Source: Leuconostoc mesenteroides subsp. mesenteroides ATCC 8293
Lineage (GTDB): Bacteria > Bacillota > Bacilli > Lactobacillales > Lactobacillaceae
Assembly: GCF_000014445.1 (NCBI RefSeq)
Contig: NC_008531.1
Coordinates: forward strand, 1,209,001 to 1,273,000
Direction: 5' to 3'
DNA: 64,000 nucleotides
Under the pieces are notes generated by a model, which saw only the letters and a program-made list of their open reading frames with translations, did no database searches and had not been told where the DNA came from. Shown in pieces: positions 52,642 to 61,270 of the stretch. The position numbers and the translations under genes were made by a program. Position 1 is the stretch's first letter. Every line of letters begins with the position of its first letter.

Positions 52642-53211
52642 TTCGTCATGTATTTCCTTTAAAGATGTAGACATCTCAAGTATTTTCTTTCTGATGTTTT
52701 CCACAAATAACAGCGTTTCATCATCAATGCCATTTTCAAAGGTCCAGTTAAGCGTGTCAAAGACAATACTAGCGCCAAATTTTGCAATCAATTCGTTATA
52801 CTTCAAAGATGATTTTTCACTGAGATACCTCAGCCAATGCTGATATAATGTATCCTCAAATTTTTGTTTTAAATTAAATTTCGGTTCATTGATTGTAAAT
52901 AAAGCTCGAATAATCTGTTTGTTGTTGACTAATTCATTGTAGAAATGTGTAATCGTTTCTTCAAATTGCCCAGAAATCAACCCCTCAATCCTTTTATCCA
53001 CAATTTTTTCAAATACTGAAAACTGTGTTTCGACAAGCTGATTTAAGAGGTCATATTTATCTAAATAGTGCAGATAAAATGTTGATCGGCTTGTCATAGC
53101 TTGCTTACAAATTTCTTCCACAGTTATTGATTTGAAATTTCGTTCATTCAACAAGGTAACAAAGGCCATCTCAATGTTTTTCTTCGTCTTTATTTTTCTA
53201 ATATCCGCCAT
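52636..53211 (-). CDS. TetR/AcrR-family regulator
   Basis: 191 residues. N-terminal HTH (about 1-60): KIKTKKNIEMAFVTLLNE, then FKSITVEEICKQAMTSRSTFYLHYLDKYDLL (in part). The C-terminal ligand/dimer part resembles the TetR C-terminal domain of DhaS-type proteins. The ATG at 53211 (AAAGGA ahead) begins the conserved part; further upstream codons belong to the promoter gap. Divergent from the hydrolase gene with 140 bp between and upstream of the PTS operon, so it may control either or both. Confidence 0.88.
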   Translation of the reverse strand: MADIRKIKTKKNIEMAFVTLLNERNFKSITVEEICKQAMTSRSTFYLHYLDKYDLLNQLVETQFSVFEKIVDKRIEGLISGQFEETITHFYNELVNNKQIIRALFTINEPKFNLKQKFEDTLYQHWLRYLSEKSSLKYNELIAKFGASIVFDTLNWTFENGIDDETLLFVENIRKKILEMSTSLKEIHDEP

Positions 53212-53353
53212 ACAAAATAATCCTTTTCTGTCCATAACTAGACAGGTCAAATCATATCGTCCATTTATGGACATTACTAACATCAACTGATAATTGTTTG
53301 ACCTTATTTTATTAATTATAATGAGTTTAACAAATAAAGAAAGAGGTACTAAT

Positions 53354-54490
53354 ATGTTTTATGAATATATCAAAAATAATCCACAATGGAATTTGCAAAT
53401 AAATCGTCAACTTGAAGGAATCAAAGAAAGTTCAAAAGTGAAAGATGATTTAAAAATAATCATACCTAAACTAACAAATGACGCTTCTTGGTACAAAACT
53501 TGGTTCTCATTCGGTGAATTACGCGAAAAAGAAGAAGATCATGCTCTCGCTTGCGCTTATTTTGGCCTTGCCCAGTTTTACTTAAACCAAGATGACGAAA
53601 ATAAGCAGACAGTTGTTCACCGATACTTAAATAATTTTTACCGTGCACATACTGAAATTGATTATGAAAGTTATCAAGTACCCTATCAAAAAACATTTTT
53701 GCCTGCCATAAAGGTCAATATAAATCCCACAGCCACTAAAACTTTGATTATCATCAACGGTTTTGATAGTTTTATGGAAGAAATATTAGTTGCGGTCAAT
53801 TTCTTTAAGGGAACCGATTATAATGTGATTTTATTTGACGGTCCCGGTCAAGGACGAGCCTTAATTGATAATAACATCAAGTTCACACCATATTTTGAAA
53901 ATCCTGTCAGTGCAATCATTGATTATTTTAATTTAGACGAAGTTGATGCGATGGGTGTTTCATGGGGCGGTTATTTCGTTATTCGTGCTGCTGCCTACGA
54001 AAAGCGAATCAAGAACGTTGTTTGCTATGATTTCTTTTATGATGGGTTAAATACTTTTTTGAAAGATTTTTCAAAAGACACACGAAATCATATTCGTCAA
54101 TTACTACAAAATAACGACGTTGAAAAAACAAATCAATTAATCCCTACTTTGATTCATTCTGATGCCAACTTAAACTTTCTCTTTACAAAAGGCTATGAAA
54201 ATACTGGTACTGAAACCCCTTACTCACTGCTAAAAGAAATTGAAAGGCATACAGTGAAAGGAATCGGACATTTAGTGAATCAAAATGTATTGTTACTCGC
54301 CGGAAAGGATGATCAATATGTACCTTTTAATGACTTGGTACTAGAACAACAAGAATTAACGAACGCAAAATCACTTGAAACTAAAATTTTCACTAAAGAA
54401 ACTGGTGGTGAACAGCATTGTCAAGCTGGAAGATATGATTTAGCTTTAGTTGCCATTCAAAAATTTTTAGCTGCACACTGTGAGGATTAA
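53354..54490 (+). CDS. Alpha/beta hydrolase
   Basis: 378-residue soluble hydrolase with a helical N-terminal cap (about 1-120) before the alpha/beta fold. Oxyanion region IINGFDSF, nucleophile Ser in GVSWGGYF (about residue 202), acid Asp in LAGKDDQYVP, His in TGGEQHCQAGR (about 355). The long cap resembles DUF1100/2,6-dihydropseudooxynicotine-hydrolase-like enzymes. The ATG at 53354 follows AGAGG at 7 bases; the frame is open 20 codons more but unlike the family. Divergent from the TetR gene, its probable regulator. Substrate unknown. Confidence 0.85.
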   Translation: MFYEYIKNNPQWNLQINRQLEGIKESSKVKDDLKIIIPKLTNDASWYKTWFSFGELREKEEDHALACAYFGLAQFYLNQDDENKQTVVHRYLNNFYRAHTEIDYESYQVPYQKTFLPAIKVNINPTATKTLIIINGFDSFMEEILVAVNFFKGTDYNVILFDGPGQGRALIDNNIKFTPYFENPVSAIIDYFNLDEVDAMGVSWGGYFVIRAAAYEKRIKNVVCYDFFYDGLNTFLKDFSKDTRNHIRQLLQNNDVEKTNQLIPTLIHSDANLNFLFTKGYENTGTETPYSLLKEIERHTVKGIGHLVNQNVLLLAGKDDQYVPFNDLVLEQQELTNAKSLETKIFTKETGGEQHCQAGRYDLALVAIQKFLAAHCED

Positions 54491-54560
54491 AATACACTGG
54501 TTTGATCGATACTTTTGATTGTTTTAACCAATTCATGTTTTTTGGAATCTGAACCTATGG

Positions 54561-54566
54561 TATAAT
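54561..54566 (+). promoter_or_regulatory. -10 element for the 47-residue gene
   Basis: TATAAT 26 bp before the ATG at 54593; the -35 is a poor T-rich hexamer. Confidence 0.45.
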
Positions 54567-54592
54567 GAGAACTTCAAAAGGAGTTTAAAAAC

Positions 54593-54736
54593 ATGGGACG
54601 ATATCAAATTGACTTTAAACAGAAACAAGCTAATGCTAAGTACAAGTCTAGTCAACAAACGCAAGCTACTAAAGCCGAAAAAGTCGCTGCTATTAAGTCA
54701 GCCTTACTTTCACAAGCAAAGAAACAAGATAAGTAA
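54593..54736 (+). CDS. Small basic Lys/Gln/Ala-rich protein, 47 residues
   Basis: MGRYQIDFKQKQANAKYKSS, then a Lys/Ala-rich helix to SQAKKQDK. A strong AAGGAG lies 8 bases before the ATG, a good -10 lies upstream, and the stop is followed by a short T-rich stretch, so this looks like a real single gene. Highly basic and probably helical; no family recognised. RNA or DNA binding is possible on charge alone. Confidence 0.6.
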   Translation: MGRYQIDFKQKQANAKYKSSQQTQATKAEKVAAIKSALLSQAKKQDK

Positions 54737-54776
54737 TTGTCTTGTTTTTTGTTTGTTCGGCAAAAACCTAATTTGA

Positions 54777-55643
54777 TCAGCTAAAGGTTCGCACACTTTC
54801 AATGACTTCCTCTGAACGACTAATTAATTTTGCACCTAATTGTAATAACTCATTAGTTCCCTGAGAATTTTCAGAGAAAATAGACCCAGGTACAGACAAC
54901 ACTTCTCTGTTATTTTGTAGCGCATAGTTAGCAGTTATTAAACTACCAGACTTTATTTTAGCTTCAATAACCAATGTAGCCGATGATAGACCAGCTATGA
55001 TACGGTTCCTTGCGGGAAAATGAGACTTATGCGGCCCAACATCGTGTGCATATTCACTTAAGACAATGCCATGTTGTGCAACTTGTCGTTGTAATACTTT
55101 ATTCTTTGCAGGATAAGCAATATTCAATCCTGTACCTATAACTGCTATAGGCACGCCCTGATTGGCGAAGGTAACTTGGTGAGCCATTACATCGATACCT
55201 TTAGCCAGCCCTGAAACAATGGCTGTTCCCCTATTTATTACATTTGGCAATAGTGATCGTAAGCATTCTAATCCATAGGGCGTAGCAGTTCTTGTGCCCA
55301 CTACCGCTAAATTAGGTAATTCCAGTGCGTTTAAGTTACCATCATAAAACAGAATTAATGGCGGGTCAAATATTTCTTTGAGCTGTATCGGATAGCAGTC
55401 ATCAAAATAAGTAAAATAATTTTCCTGACTTGTTTCTGCCTTCTGACAAGCTGCTACATATGTAGCTTTTATTTTAGCAATATGTTGCGGTAATGGTCTG
55501 ACTACTGCCAGTAAAGTTTCAATATTCCAAGGATAATTCTCTGGTATCAGATGATTATCAATTACTTCAATGACCCTTTTTTCTCCAGCATGACCAATGC
55601 CTGAAGTTAAATGTAAACCTAATAAAAACTGTTTTAAAATCAT
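54777..55643 (-). CDS. dprA: DNA processing protein DprA/Smf
   Basis: 288 residues. DprA protects incoming single-stranded DNA and loads RecA during natural transformation. Rossmann-like core with LAVVGTRTATPYGLE, IVSGLAKGIDVMAHQ, VIGTGLNIAYPAKN, then SEYAHDVGPHKSHFPARNRIIAGLS (in part), the usual family signatures in order. The ATG at 55643 (AGAGG 8 bases ahead) begins the family N-terminus MILKQFLLGLHLTSGIG. Next to an ABC-F gene. No other competence genes are visible here. Confidence 0.94.
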   Translation of the reverse strand: MILKQFLLGLHLTSGIGHAGEKRVIEVIDNHLIPENYPWNIETLLAVVRPLPQHIAKIKATYVAACQKAETSQENYFTYFDDCYPIQLKEIFDPPLILFYDGNLNALELPNLAVVGTRTATPYGLECLRSLLPNVINRGTAIVSGLAKGIDVMAHQVTFANQGVPIAVIGTGLNIAYPAKNKVLQRQVAQHGIVLSEYAHDVGPHKSHFPARNRIIAGLSSATLVIEAKIKSGSLITANYALQNNREVLSVPGSIFSENSQGTNELLQLGAKLISRSEEVIESVRTFS

Positions 55644-55697
55644 ATTATTTTCCTCTTGAAATAATACGAAGACCAAAAATAAAAAGCTTATGATTTA

Positions 55698-57575
55698 TCA
55701 CAAGCCTTCCACAATTTCACTCAAATATTCCCAACGATTCATTTTTTCTTCCAAGTCCTCATTTAGCGAATCTAACTCTTTTTGTAAGTCGCCTAGCAAG
55801 ACATAATTTGTACCATTTTGAGCCATCTCTTCAGGAATTTCGGAGATTCTTTGTTCAATTGAAGCTATATCATCTTCAATTGTTTGCCACTCTTTTTTCT
55901 CATTGTATGTTAACTTCTTTTTTTGCGGCTTCTTATCATCAACTACTTTTTCTTCTTTTTGTGCTGGTGCTGATTTTGCTAAGTCCATCGCCAGATAGTC
56001 ACTGAACAGGCCATCAAAGCGTTTGATAACACCATCCCCTTCAAACATATATAGTTGATTAGCAACTTTATCCAAAAAATAGCGATCATGGGAAACAGTA
56101 ATCACGGCCCCAGCAAAACCAGACAGGAAATCTTCTAGAACAGTTAATGTTCCAATATCAAGATCATTAGTTGGCTCATCAAGCAAAAGTACATTAGGTT
56201 GTTGTAATAGCAGTTTCAATAAGTACAGCCGCCTTTTTTCACCACCAGACAACTGTCGGATTAATGTTCCATGCATAAATGGTGGAAATAGAAATTGCTC
56301 TAATAAGTCCGAGACACTAATTTGATTGCCATCTTTGTCCTTTACAGTAGTTGCAACATCTGACAAATAAGCAATCACACGCTTATCATCTGGAATCTCT
56401 TCAGTAACCTGTGTATAATAAGCCATCTTTACAGTTTCACCTAATTCAATGATTCCGCTAGTTAATGGCACTCTCCCAGCTATTGCGTTCAAAAAAGTAG
56501 ACTTTCCCGCGCCATTAGCACCTGTGATACCAATACGATCACCAGAGGAAACTCGTAAATTGAAATTTTCAAAGATTTTTTTATTGTCGAATTGAATAGT
56601 CGCATCTTCAATAACAATTACTTTTTTACCTAAACGTTGCTGTCCAAGATTAACAGCCACATCTTCATCGAGCTGCAAGGTGCCCATATTAGCTTCTAAC
56701 TCAGCAAAAGCATTCTCCCTACCTTTTTGTTTGGTTGTTCGCGCACGAGCGGATTTACGCATCCATGCTAGCTCTTGTTTGTATAGTTGCTGTTGCTTGT
56801 GTTCAGCGACCTTTCCCTGCTCAATACGCTGAGACTTTCCACTCATATAATCTTGGTAATTACCTTGGTATTCATACAAATCGCCAAATGATAATTCGAA
56901 TATTCTTGTTGTGACAGCATCCAAAAAATAACGATCATGAGTAACAACTAAAACTGCCCCCTTATAGGCAGCTAAATACTTTTCTAACCAAGAAATAGAA
57001 TCAAAATCTAAATGGTTGGTAGGTTCATCCAATATCAATAAATCTGGCTCTTGAATTAAAACTTGGGCTAATCCAACTCTTTTTCGTTGTCCCCCTGAAA
57101 GTTCGCTCACTTTTTTATGCAACTCTGGCATATGTAGCTGTGTTAGAATTGTTTTTACCTGAGATTCCGTTGTCCAAGCATCATCTCGGTCCATAGCATC
57201 TTGTGCTTTTTCAAAATTTTGGGCAACTTTTTCATCTGTTGGTTGCTCCCCATATTTTCGCAAAGTATATTCATACTGTCGTATCGTCTGGAATACTGGT
57301 TGATCACCAGACAAGATTGCATCCATCAATAAGGAGTGGTCATCCAAATAAGGGTCTTGCGCCAGATATCCGATTGTATAGTCATTTTGCTTCGTGATTG
57401 TTCCAGCATCAGCTGGCTTTTTTCCAGAAATGGCATTCAGAAGAGAAGTTTTTCCACTACCGTTTACACCAATTAAACCAATTCGATCACCTTCCGTAAT
57501 CAAAAATGAAATATCATTGAAAAGAACCTTTTCGCCATATGTACTTTTTAAATTGTCTACTCTAAATTGTTTCAT
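55698..57575 (-). CDS. ABC-F family ATPase (Uup-like)
   Basis: 625 residues with two ABC domains and no membrane part. Walker A GVNGSGKTS (about 37) and GANGAGKST (about 354); signatures SELSGGQRKRVGLAQ and RQLSGGEKRRLYL; Walker B LLILDEPTNHLDF and VLLLDEPTNDLDI. The linker between the domains holds ELAWMRKSARARTTKQKGREN, and the C-terminal 80 residues form the Uup-type coiled coil. ABC-F proteins act on ribosomes; Uup in addition affects DNA junctions. RBS is weak. Downstream of pyrD on the other strand. Confidence 0.93.
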   Translation of the reverse strand: MKQFRVDNLKSTYGEKVLFNDISFLITEGDRIGLIGVNGSGKTSLLNAISGKKPADAGTITKQNDYTIGYLAQDPYLDDHSLLMDAILSGDQPVFQTIRQYEYTLRKYGEQPTDEKVAQNFEKAQDAMDRDDAWTTESQVKTILTQLHMPELHKKVSELSGGQRKRVGLAQVLIQEPDLLILDEPTNHLDFDSISWLEKYLAAYKGAVLVVTHDRYFLDAVTTRIFELSFGDLYEYQGNYQDYMSGKSQRIEQGKVAEHKQQQLYKQELAWMRKSARARTTKQKGRENAFAELEANMGTLQLDEDVAVNLGQQRLGKKVIVIEDATIQFDNKKIFENFNLRVSSGDRIGITGANGAGKSTFLNAIAGRVPLTSGIIELGETVKMAYYTQVTEEIPDDKRVIAYLSDVATTVKDKDGNQISVSDLLEQFLFPPFMHGTLIRQLSGGEKRRLYLLKLLLQQPNVLLLDEPTNDLDIGTLTVLEDFLSGFAGAVITVSHDRYFLDKVANQLYMFEGDGVIKRFDGLFSDYLAMDLAKSAPAQKEEKVVDDKKPQKKKLTYNEKKEWQTIEDDIASIEQRISEIPEEMAQNGTNYVLLGDLQKELDSLNEDLEEKMNRWEYLSEIVEGL

Positions 57576-57668
57576 AATACTATTATAACCATTATTGGGG
57601 GTTTATATCTCAATAAGTTTTAGATATAATAAGATAACCATTTTAAGGTAACAGAAAGGATTATTTTC

Positions 57669-58607
57669 ATGAATTTAACTGCTAACATCGCTGGTTTCAA
57701 CTTCGACCATATTTTACTCAACGCTGCAGGTGTTGTGTGCCAGACTAGCGACGAATTAGATAGTGTTCTAGCATCTGACTATACGGGCGCAGTTGTTACG
57801 AAATCAGCAACTCCAAGCCTTCGCCCGGGTAACGTCTCACCTCGATATCATGAATTGACCAATGGCTTAGGCACGATTAATTCAATGGGCTTACCAAATG
57901 AAGGCTTTGACTATTACATGGATTATGTTACCCAAAAACAAACAGACAAGCCGATCTTTTTCTCAGTTGCTGGTTTATCAAAGCAAGAGAACTTAGATAT
58001 GTTGCACAAGATAGAAGAATCAGAATTCAATGGTCTTGTTGAATTAAATCTATCTTGTCCTAATGTGCCCGGCAAGCCTCAAACAGCTTATGATTCCGAA
58101 ACAACTGAAGAAATTTTAACTGAAGTATTTTCATTTTTCACCAAGCCTCTTGGCGTTAAGTTACCACCCTACTTTGATATTGTGCATTTTGACAATATTG
58201 CAAACATTTTAAATAAATTTCCATTAGCCTTTGTCAATGCTATCAACTCAATTGGTAATGGCCTTGTGATTGATGAAGAAACTGACACAGTTGTGATTAA
58301 ACCGAAAGGTGGTTTTGGTGGTGTCGGTGGTCCCATTGTCAAAGCAACAGCGCTAGCTAATGTTAGAGCACTACGTCAGCGGTTAAACCCAAGTATTAAA
58401 ATGGTTGGAACTGGTGGTGTTACTTCTGGACGTGATGTTTATGAACACGTTTTGTGTGGCGCTGACTTAGTTGAAGTTGGTTCACAATTAGCAATCGAAG
58501 GAACATCTGTTTTTGAACGTTTGGAAAAAGAGTTAGCAGCTATTTTAACAGAAAAAGGCTATAATTCTCTTGATGAAGTCCGTGGGCAGTTGAAAATAAT
58601 TGAGTAA
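57669..58607 (+). CDS. pyrD: Dihydroorotate oxidase, class 1A (fumarate)
   Basis: 312-residue cytosolic dehydrogenase that oxidises dihydroorotate in pyrimidine synthesis with fumarate as acceptor. FMN-binding barrel; the catalytic Cys lies in NLSCPNVPGKPQ (about residue 130), characteristic of class 1A. Also has KSATPSLRPGN and the GGVTSGRDVYEHVLCGA phosphate-binding end. It uses no PyrK partner, and none is nearby. RBS AGAAAGGA is 7 bases before the ATG. Followed by a strong bidirectional terminator. Confidence 0.95.
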   Translation: MNLTANIAGFNFDHILLNAAGVVCQTSDELDSVLASDYTGAVVTKSATPSLRPGNVSPRYHELTNGLGTINSMGLPNEGFDYYMDYVTQKQTDKPIFFSVAGLSKQENLDMLHKIEESEFNGLVELNLSCPNVPGKPQTAYDSETTEEILTEVFSFFTKPLGVKLPPYFDIVHFDNIANILNKFPLAFVNAINSIGNGLVIDEETDTVVIKPKGGFGGVGGPIVKATALANVRALRQRLNPSIKMVGTGGVTSGRDVYEHVLCGADLVEVGSQLAIEGTSVFERLEKELAAILTEKGYNSLDEVRGQLKIIE

Positions 58608-58611
58608 ATAA

Positions 58612-58637
58612 AAAAAGTTGGCTTACGCCAACTTTTT
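58612..58637. terminator. Bidirectional terminator between pyrD and ackA
   Basis: Perfect stem AAAAAGTTGGC/GCCAACTTTTT with a 4-base loop; A and T runs on both sides serve both convergent genes. It touches the ackA stop codon. Confidence 0.93.
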
Positions 58638-59892
58638 ATTTTGTGTTTTGTAATGTTACCACATCACGTGCAATCATTAATTCCTCATTTGTCGGAATCA
58701 ATAACCCAGTTACTTTAGAACCGGATGTTGTTATAATTGTTTCTTTACCACGAACATTGTTTGCTTCTTCATCTAGATCAACGCCCGCAAATGCCAATGA
58801 TTTCAATACTTTAGCACGTGTTACTGCATCGTTTTCACCGATACCTGCTGTGAAAATAATAGCATCCACACGACCTAGTTCAGCAAAATACTGCCCTGCA
58901 TAACGAATCACACGATCGTAGAACATATCCAATGCCAATTGCGCATGAGTATTGGTTTCCTGAACATTTTCCAAATCACGCATATCACTTGAAATAGTTG
59001 AGATGCCTAATAGACCAGATTTTTTATTTAAGACATTAAGCATTTCTTCATTTGAAAGGCCTTCACGTTCTTGAATATAATAAATTAATGATGGATCCAC
59101 ATCCCCAGAACGAGTCGCCATTGTCAAGCCAGCAAGTGGTGTGAATCCCATTGACGTATCGTATGACTTACCATTTTTAATTGCCGTTACTGACGCTCCA
59201 GCACCTAAATGAAATGAAATCGCATTAAACTCGTCTAATGGTATTCCTAATTTGTCTGCCGCACGTTCAGTTACATAACGATGTGAAGTTCCGTGCGCAC
59301 CATATTTACGAGCACCGTAGCGTGCGTAGTATTCATATGGCAAGCTATATAGATAATTCTTTTCAGGCATTGTTTGATGAAATGATGTATCAAACACTGC
59401 AACAGAAGTCGCATGTGGCAACAATTTTTGGAATGCTCGAATCCCCATTGCATTAGCTGGGTTGTGCAGTGGGGCGTAATCAGCTAAGCGATCTATCTTA
59501 GATAACACGTCATCATCAACAACAACTGAATGATTGAACCACTCACCACCAGCAACAACGCGATGGCCAACACCTGTTATTTCTTGAAAATCTTTAATAA
59601 TTCCTAAATCTGATAATTTTTTTAACATCAGATCAATTGCTGCATGATGATCTTTAATTGGTAATTCAGCTTCGTATTTCTGATCACCACTTTTTGTTGA
59701 TGAAATTGTACCATCTTCAGTACCAACCAAACGAACAGGTTCAACATCTGCACCATACTTAACTGTGATGATTGCATCGTCCATACCAATTCGTTCGATT
59801 ACCCCTTGTGTAATAACTGTTTCCTCGGGCATTTCTAACAATTGAAACTTAAGTGAAGAACTTCCGGCGTTTACTGCCATTATTTTTGACAT
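58636..59892 (-). CDS. ackA: Acetate kinase
   Basis: 418 residues. Converts acetyl phosphate and ADP to acetate and ATP, the energy-yielding step of heterolactic fermentation. Motifs: AVNAGSSSLKFQLLEMP at the N-terminus, VFDTSFHQTMPEKNYLYSLPYEYYARYGARKYG (in part), and ISFHLGAGASVTAIKNGKSYDTSMGFTPLAGL (in part), then FTAGIGENDAVTR. About 20 residues longer than most family members, in the first 100. A cre lies 87 bp upstream. Confidence 0.96.
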   Translation of the reverse strand: MSKIMAVNAGSSSLKFQLLEMPEETVITQGVIERIGMDDAIITVKYGADVEPVRLVGTEDGTISSTKSGDQKYEAELPIKDHHAAIDLMLKKLSDLGIIKDFQEITGVGHRVVAGGEWFNHSVVVDDDVLSKIDRLADYAPLHNPANAMGIRAFQKLLPHATSVAVFDTSFHQTMPEKNYLYSLPYEYYARYGARKYGAHGTSHRYVTERAADKLGIPLDEFNAISFHLGAGASVTAIKNGKSYDTSMGFTPLAGLTMATRSGDVDPSLIYYIQEREGLSNEEMLNVLNKKSGLLGISTISSDMRDLENVQETNTHAQLALDMFYDRVIRYAGQYFAELGRVDAIIFTAGIGENDAVTRAKVLKSLAFAGVDLDEEANNVRGKETIITTSGSKVTGLLIPTNEELMIARDVVTLQNTK

Positions 59893-59978
59893 CTGCGTCT
59901 ACTCTTTTAATCCTTTTCTTTTCTAAAACTATATTATACAGTAAATTTAAGATAATAACGATAATATATTCCAAATTA

Positions 59979-59992
59979 AGTAAGCGTTTTCA
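59979..59992 (-). promoter_or_regulatory. cre site upstream of ackA
   Basis: On the minus strand TGAAAACGCTTACT matches the CcpA consensus. CcpA activates ackA in Bacillus from a cre upstream of the promoter; the position here (87 bp before the start codon) is compatible. Confidence 0.75.
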
Positions 59993-60048
59993 AAAATAAA
60001 AATATGGTAAACTACTATATATAAATAGAAAATGTGCGCAAGGATATT

Positions 60049-60912
60049 ATGGTTAAAAAATGGCTTTTAAGTAATTTGATTGGCATCATCATTACTGTCA
60101 GTATATTAATTACAGTAGTAGGATTAATTATTTCACTCGTTTCAAAAGAAGAGATTATTACCCATCCCAACAATGTTCAGTTTCGAAATGGCCCTGGGCG
60201 ACAATACAAATCATTAGCTTCACTAAAAAGTGGTACACGACTAATTGTGATAGACAAGAAACACGGCTGGTGGCAAGTCCGCCGTTCTGACAATGAAAAA
60301 GTCGGCTGGGTGGCCAGTTGGGTGGCAAATTCAACCATCTTAAAAACAGCAAAACCGATTAGTGAAGCCACTATTGTTTTAGACCCTGGTCACGGCGGTT
60401 CTGATACTGGCGCCCTATCATCAAACGGCAAGTATAAAGAAAAAACATACACTTTACGTACTGCCAGGCATGTGAGGGCAGCCTTAAAACCTACTGGTGC
60501 TCGTGTCATCATGACAAGAGATAGTGATAAAATTGTGCCACTTTTGAAAATAGCCATTCCTGGCGAAAAAAATAAAGCCGATGCACAGATATCCTTTCAC
60601 TTTGACTCTTCAGCAGAGGGTACCAAAGCAACCGGTATTTCACAATATTATTATCACAAAAATTCTAAAACGCTAGCAGAAGTAGTTAGTTCCTCGTTAA
60701 ATAATATGCCTTTGAATAATCGAGGTGTTGATACAGCTGCTTATATAGCAATAAAAAATACTAGTCAACCTGCAATCTTACTTGAAAATGGCTTCATCAA
60801 TAACAATGCTGACTTGAAATATATTCGTAAAAGCAGTTATCAAAAGAAAATTGCCAAAAACTTAACTACGGCCCTAACGACTTACTTTAAACAAAACACG
60901 GAGATGAAATAA
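60049..60912 (+). CDS. N-acetylmuramoyl-L-alanine amidase with SH3 domain
   Basis: 287-residue cell-wall amidase. N-terminal membrane/signal helix (about 5-28), bacterial SH3 domain (about 35-95: NNVQFRNGPGRQYKSLASL), Amidase_3 catalytic domain (about 105-285). Zinc ligands are His in VLDPGHGGSDTG, Glu in KEKTYTL and His in ISFHFDSS; the catalytic Glu lies in LLENGFINN. No cleavage site is clear, so it may remain membrane-bound. The ATG at 60049 (AAGGA 4 bases ahead) is preferred to the GTG at 60034. Its stop shares a base with the next ATG. Confidence 0.92.
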   Translation: MVKKWLLSNLIGIIITVSILITVVGLIISLVSKEEIITHPNNVQFRNGPGRQYKSLASLKSGTRLIVIDKKHGWWQVRRSDNEKVGWVASWVANSTILKTAKPISEATIVLDPGHGGSDTGALSSNGKYKEKTYTLRTARHVRAALKPTGARVIMTRDSDKIVPLLKIAIPGEKNKADAQISFHFDSSAEGTKATGISQYYYHKNSKTLAEVVSSSLNNMPLNNRGVDTAAYIAIKNTSQPAILLENGFINNNADLKYIRKSSYQKKIAKNLTTALTTYFKQNTEMK

Positions 60913-61211
60913 TGTCACTATTTAAAAAAGCAAAATCACAAATTGAAGAGAATGCAGCTAATCAAGCCACAGAAACAGTTGAAAATCGTCTAGATGGTAT
61001 GATTGTCCAACCGTTTGCTTATAAAAAACTACTTATTATCTACCGTATCGAACAATATCCTAGTACTAGTAATCACATTGAAAACAAAATATTATCATTT
61101 GATCGCAAAGAACCATTGTCCGAAGCTCGTTATAACGAAATTATTACTCGCTTGAAAAACGATGAAAGTGATCGTATCGCCATTGTTAATATCTTACCTC
61201 TAGTTGATTAA
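60912..61211 (+). CDS. Hypothetical protein coupled to the amidase, 99 residues
   Basis: Soluble alpha/beta protein (SLFKKAKSQIEENAANQATETVENRLDG..., in part, then KLLIIYRIEQYP and IAIVNILPLVD). The amidase stop TAA and this ATG overlap, so it is translationally coupled. I do not recognise the family. Followed by a terminator shared with convergent tex. Confidence 0.7.
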   Translation: MSLFKKAKSQIEENAANQATETVENRLDGMIVQPFAYKKLLIIYRIEQYPSTSNHIENKILSFDRKEPLSEARYNEIITRLKNDESDRIAIVNILPLVD

Positions 61212-61220
61212 TGAAAATTA

Positions 61221-61253
61221 AAAACCTTACCCGCTAAGCGGTAAGGTTTTTTT
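61221..61253. terminator. Bidirectional terminator between the 99-residue gene and tex
   Basis: AAAACCTTACC-CGC paired with GCGGTAAGGTTTT (one bulge) and T7. Confidence 0.88.
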
Positions 61254-61270
61254 ATTACAACCAACGTCTG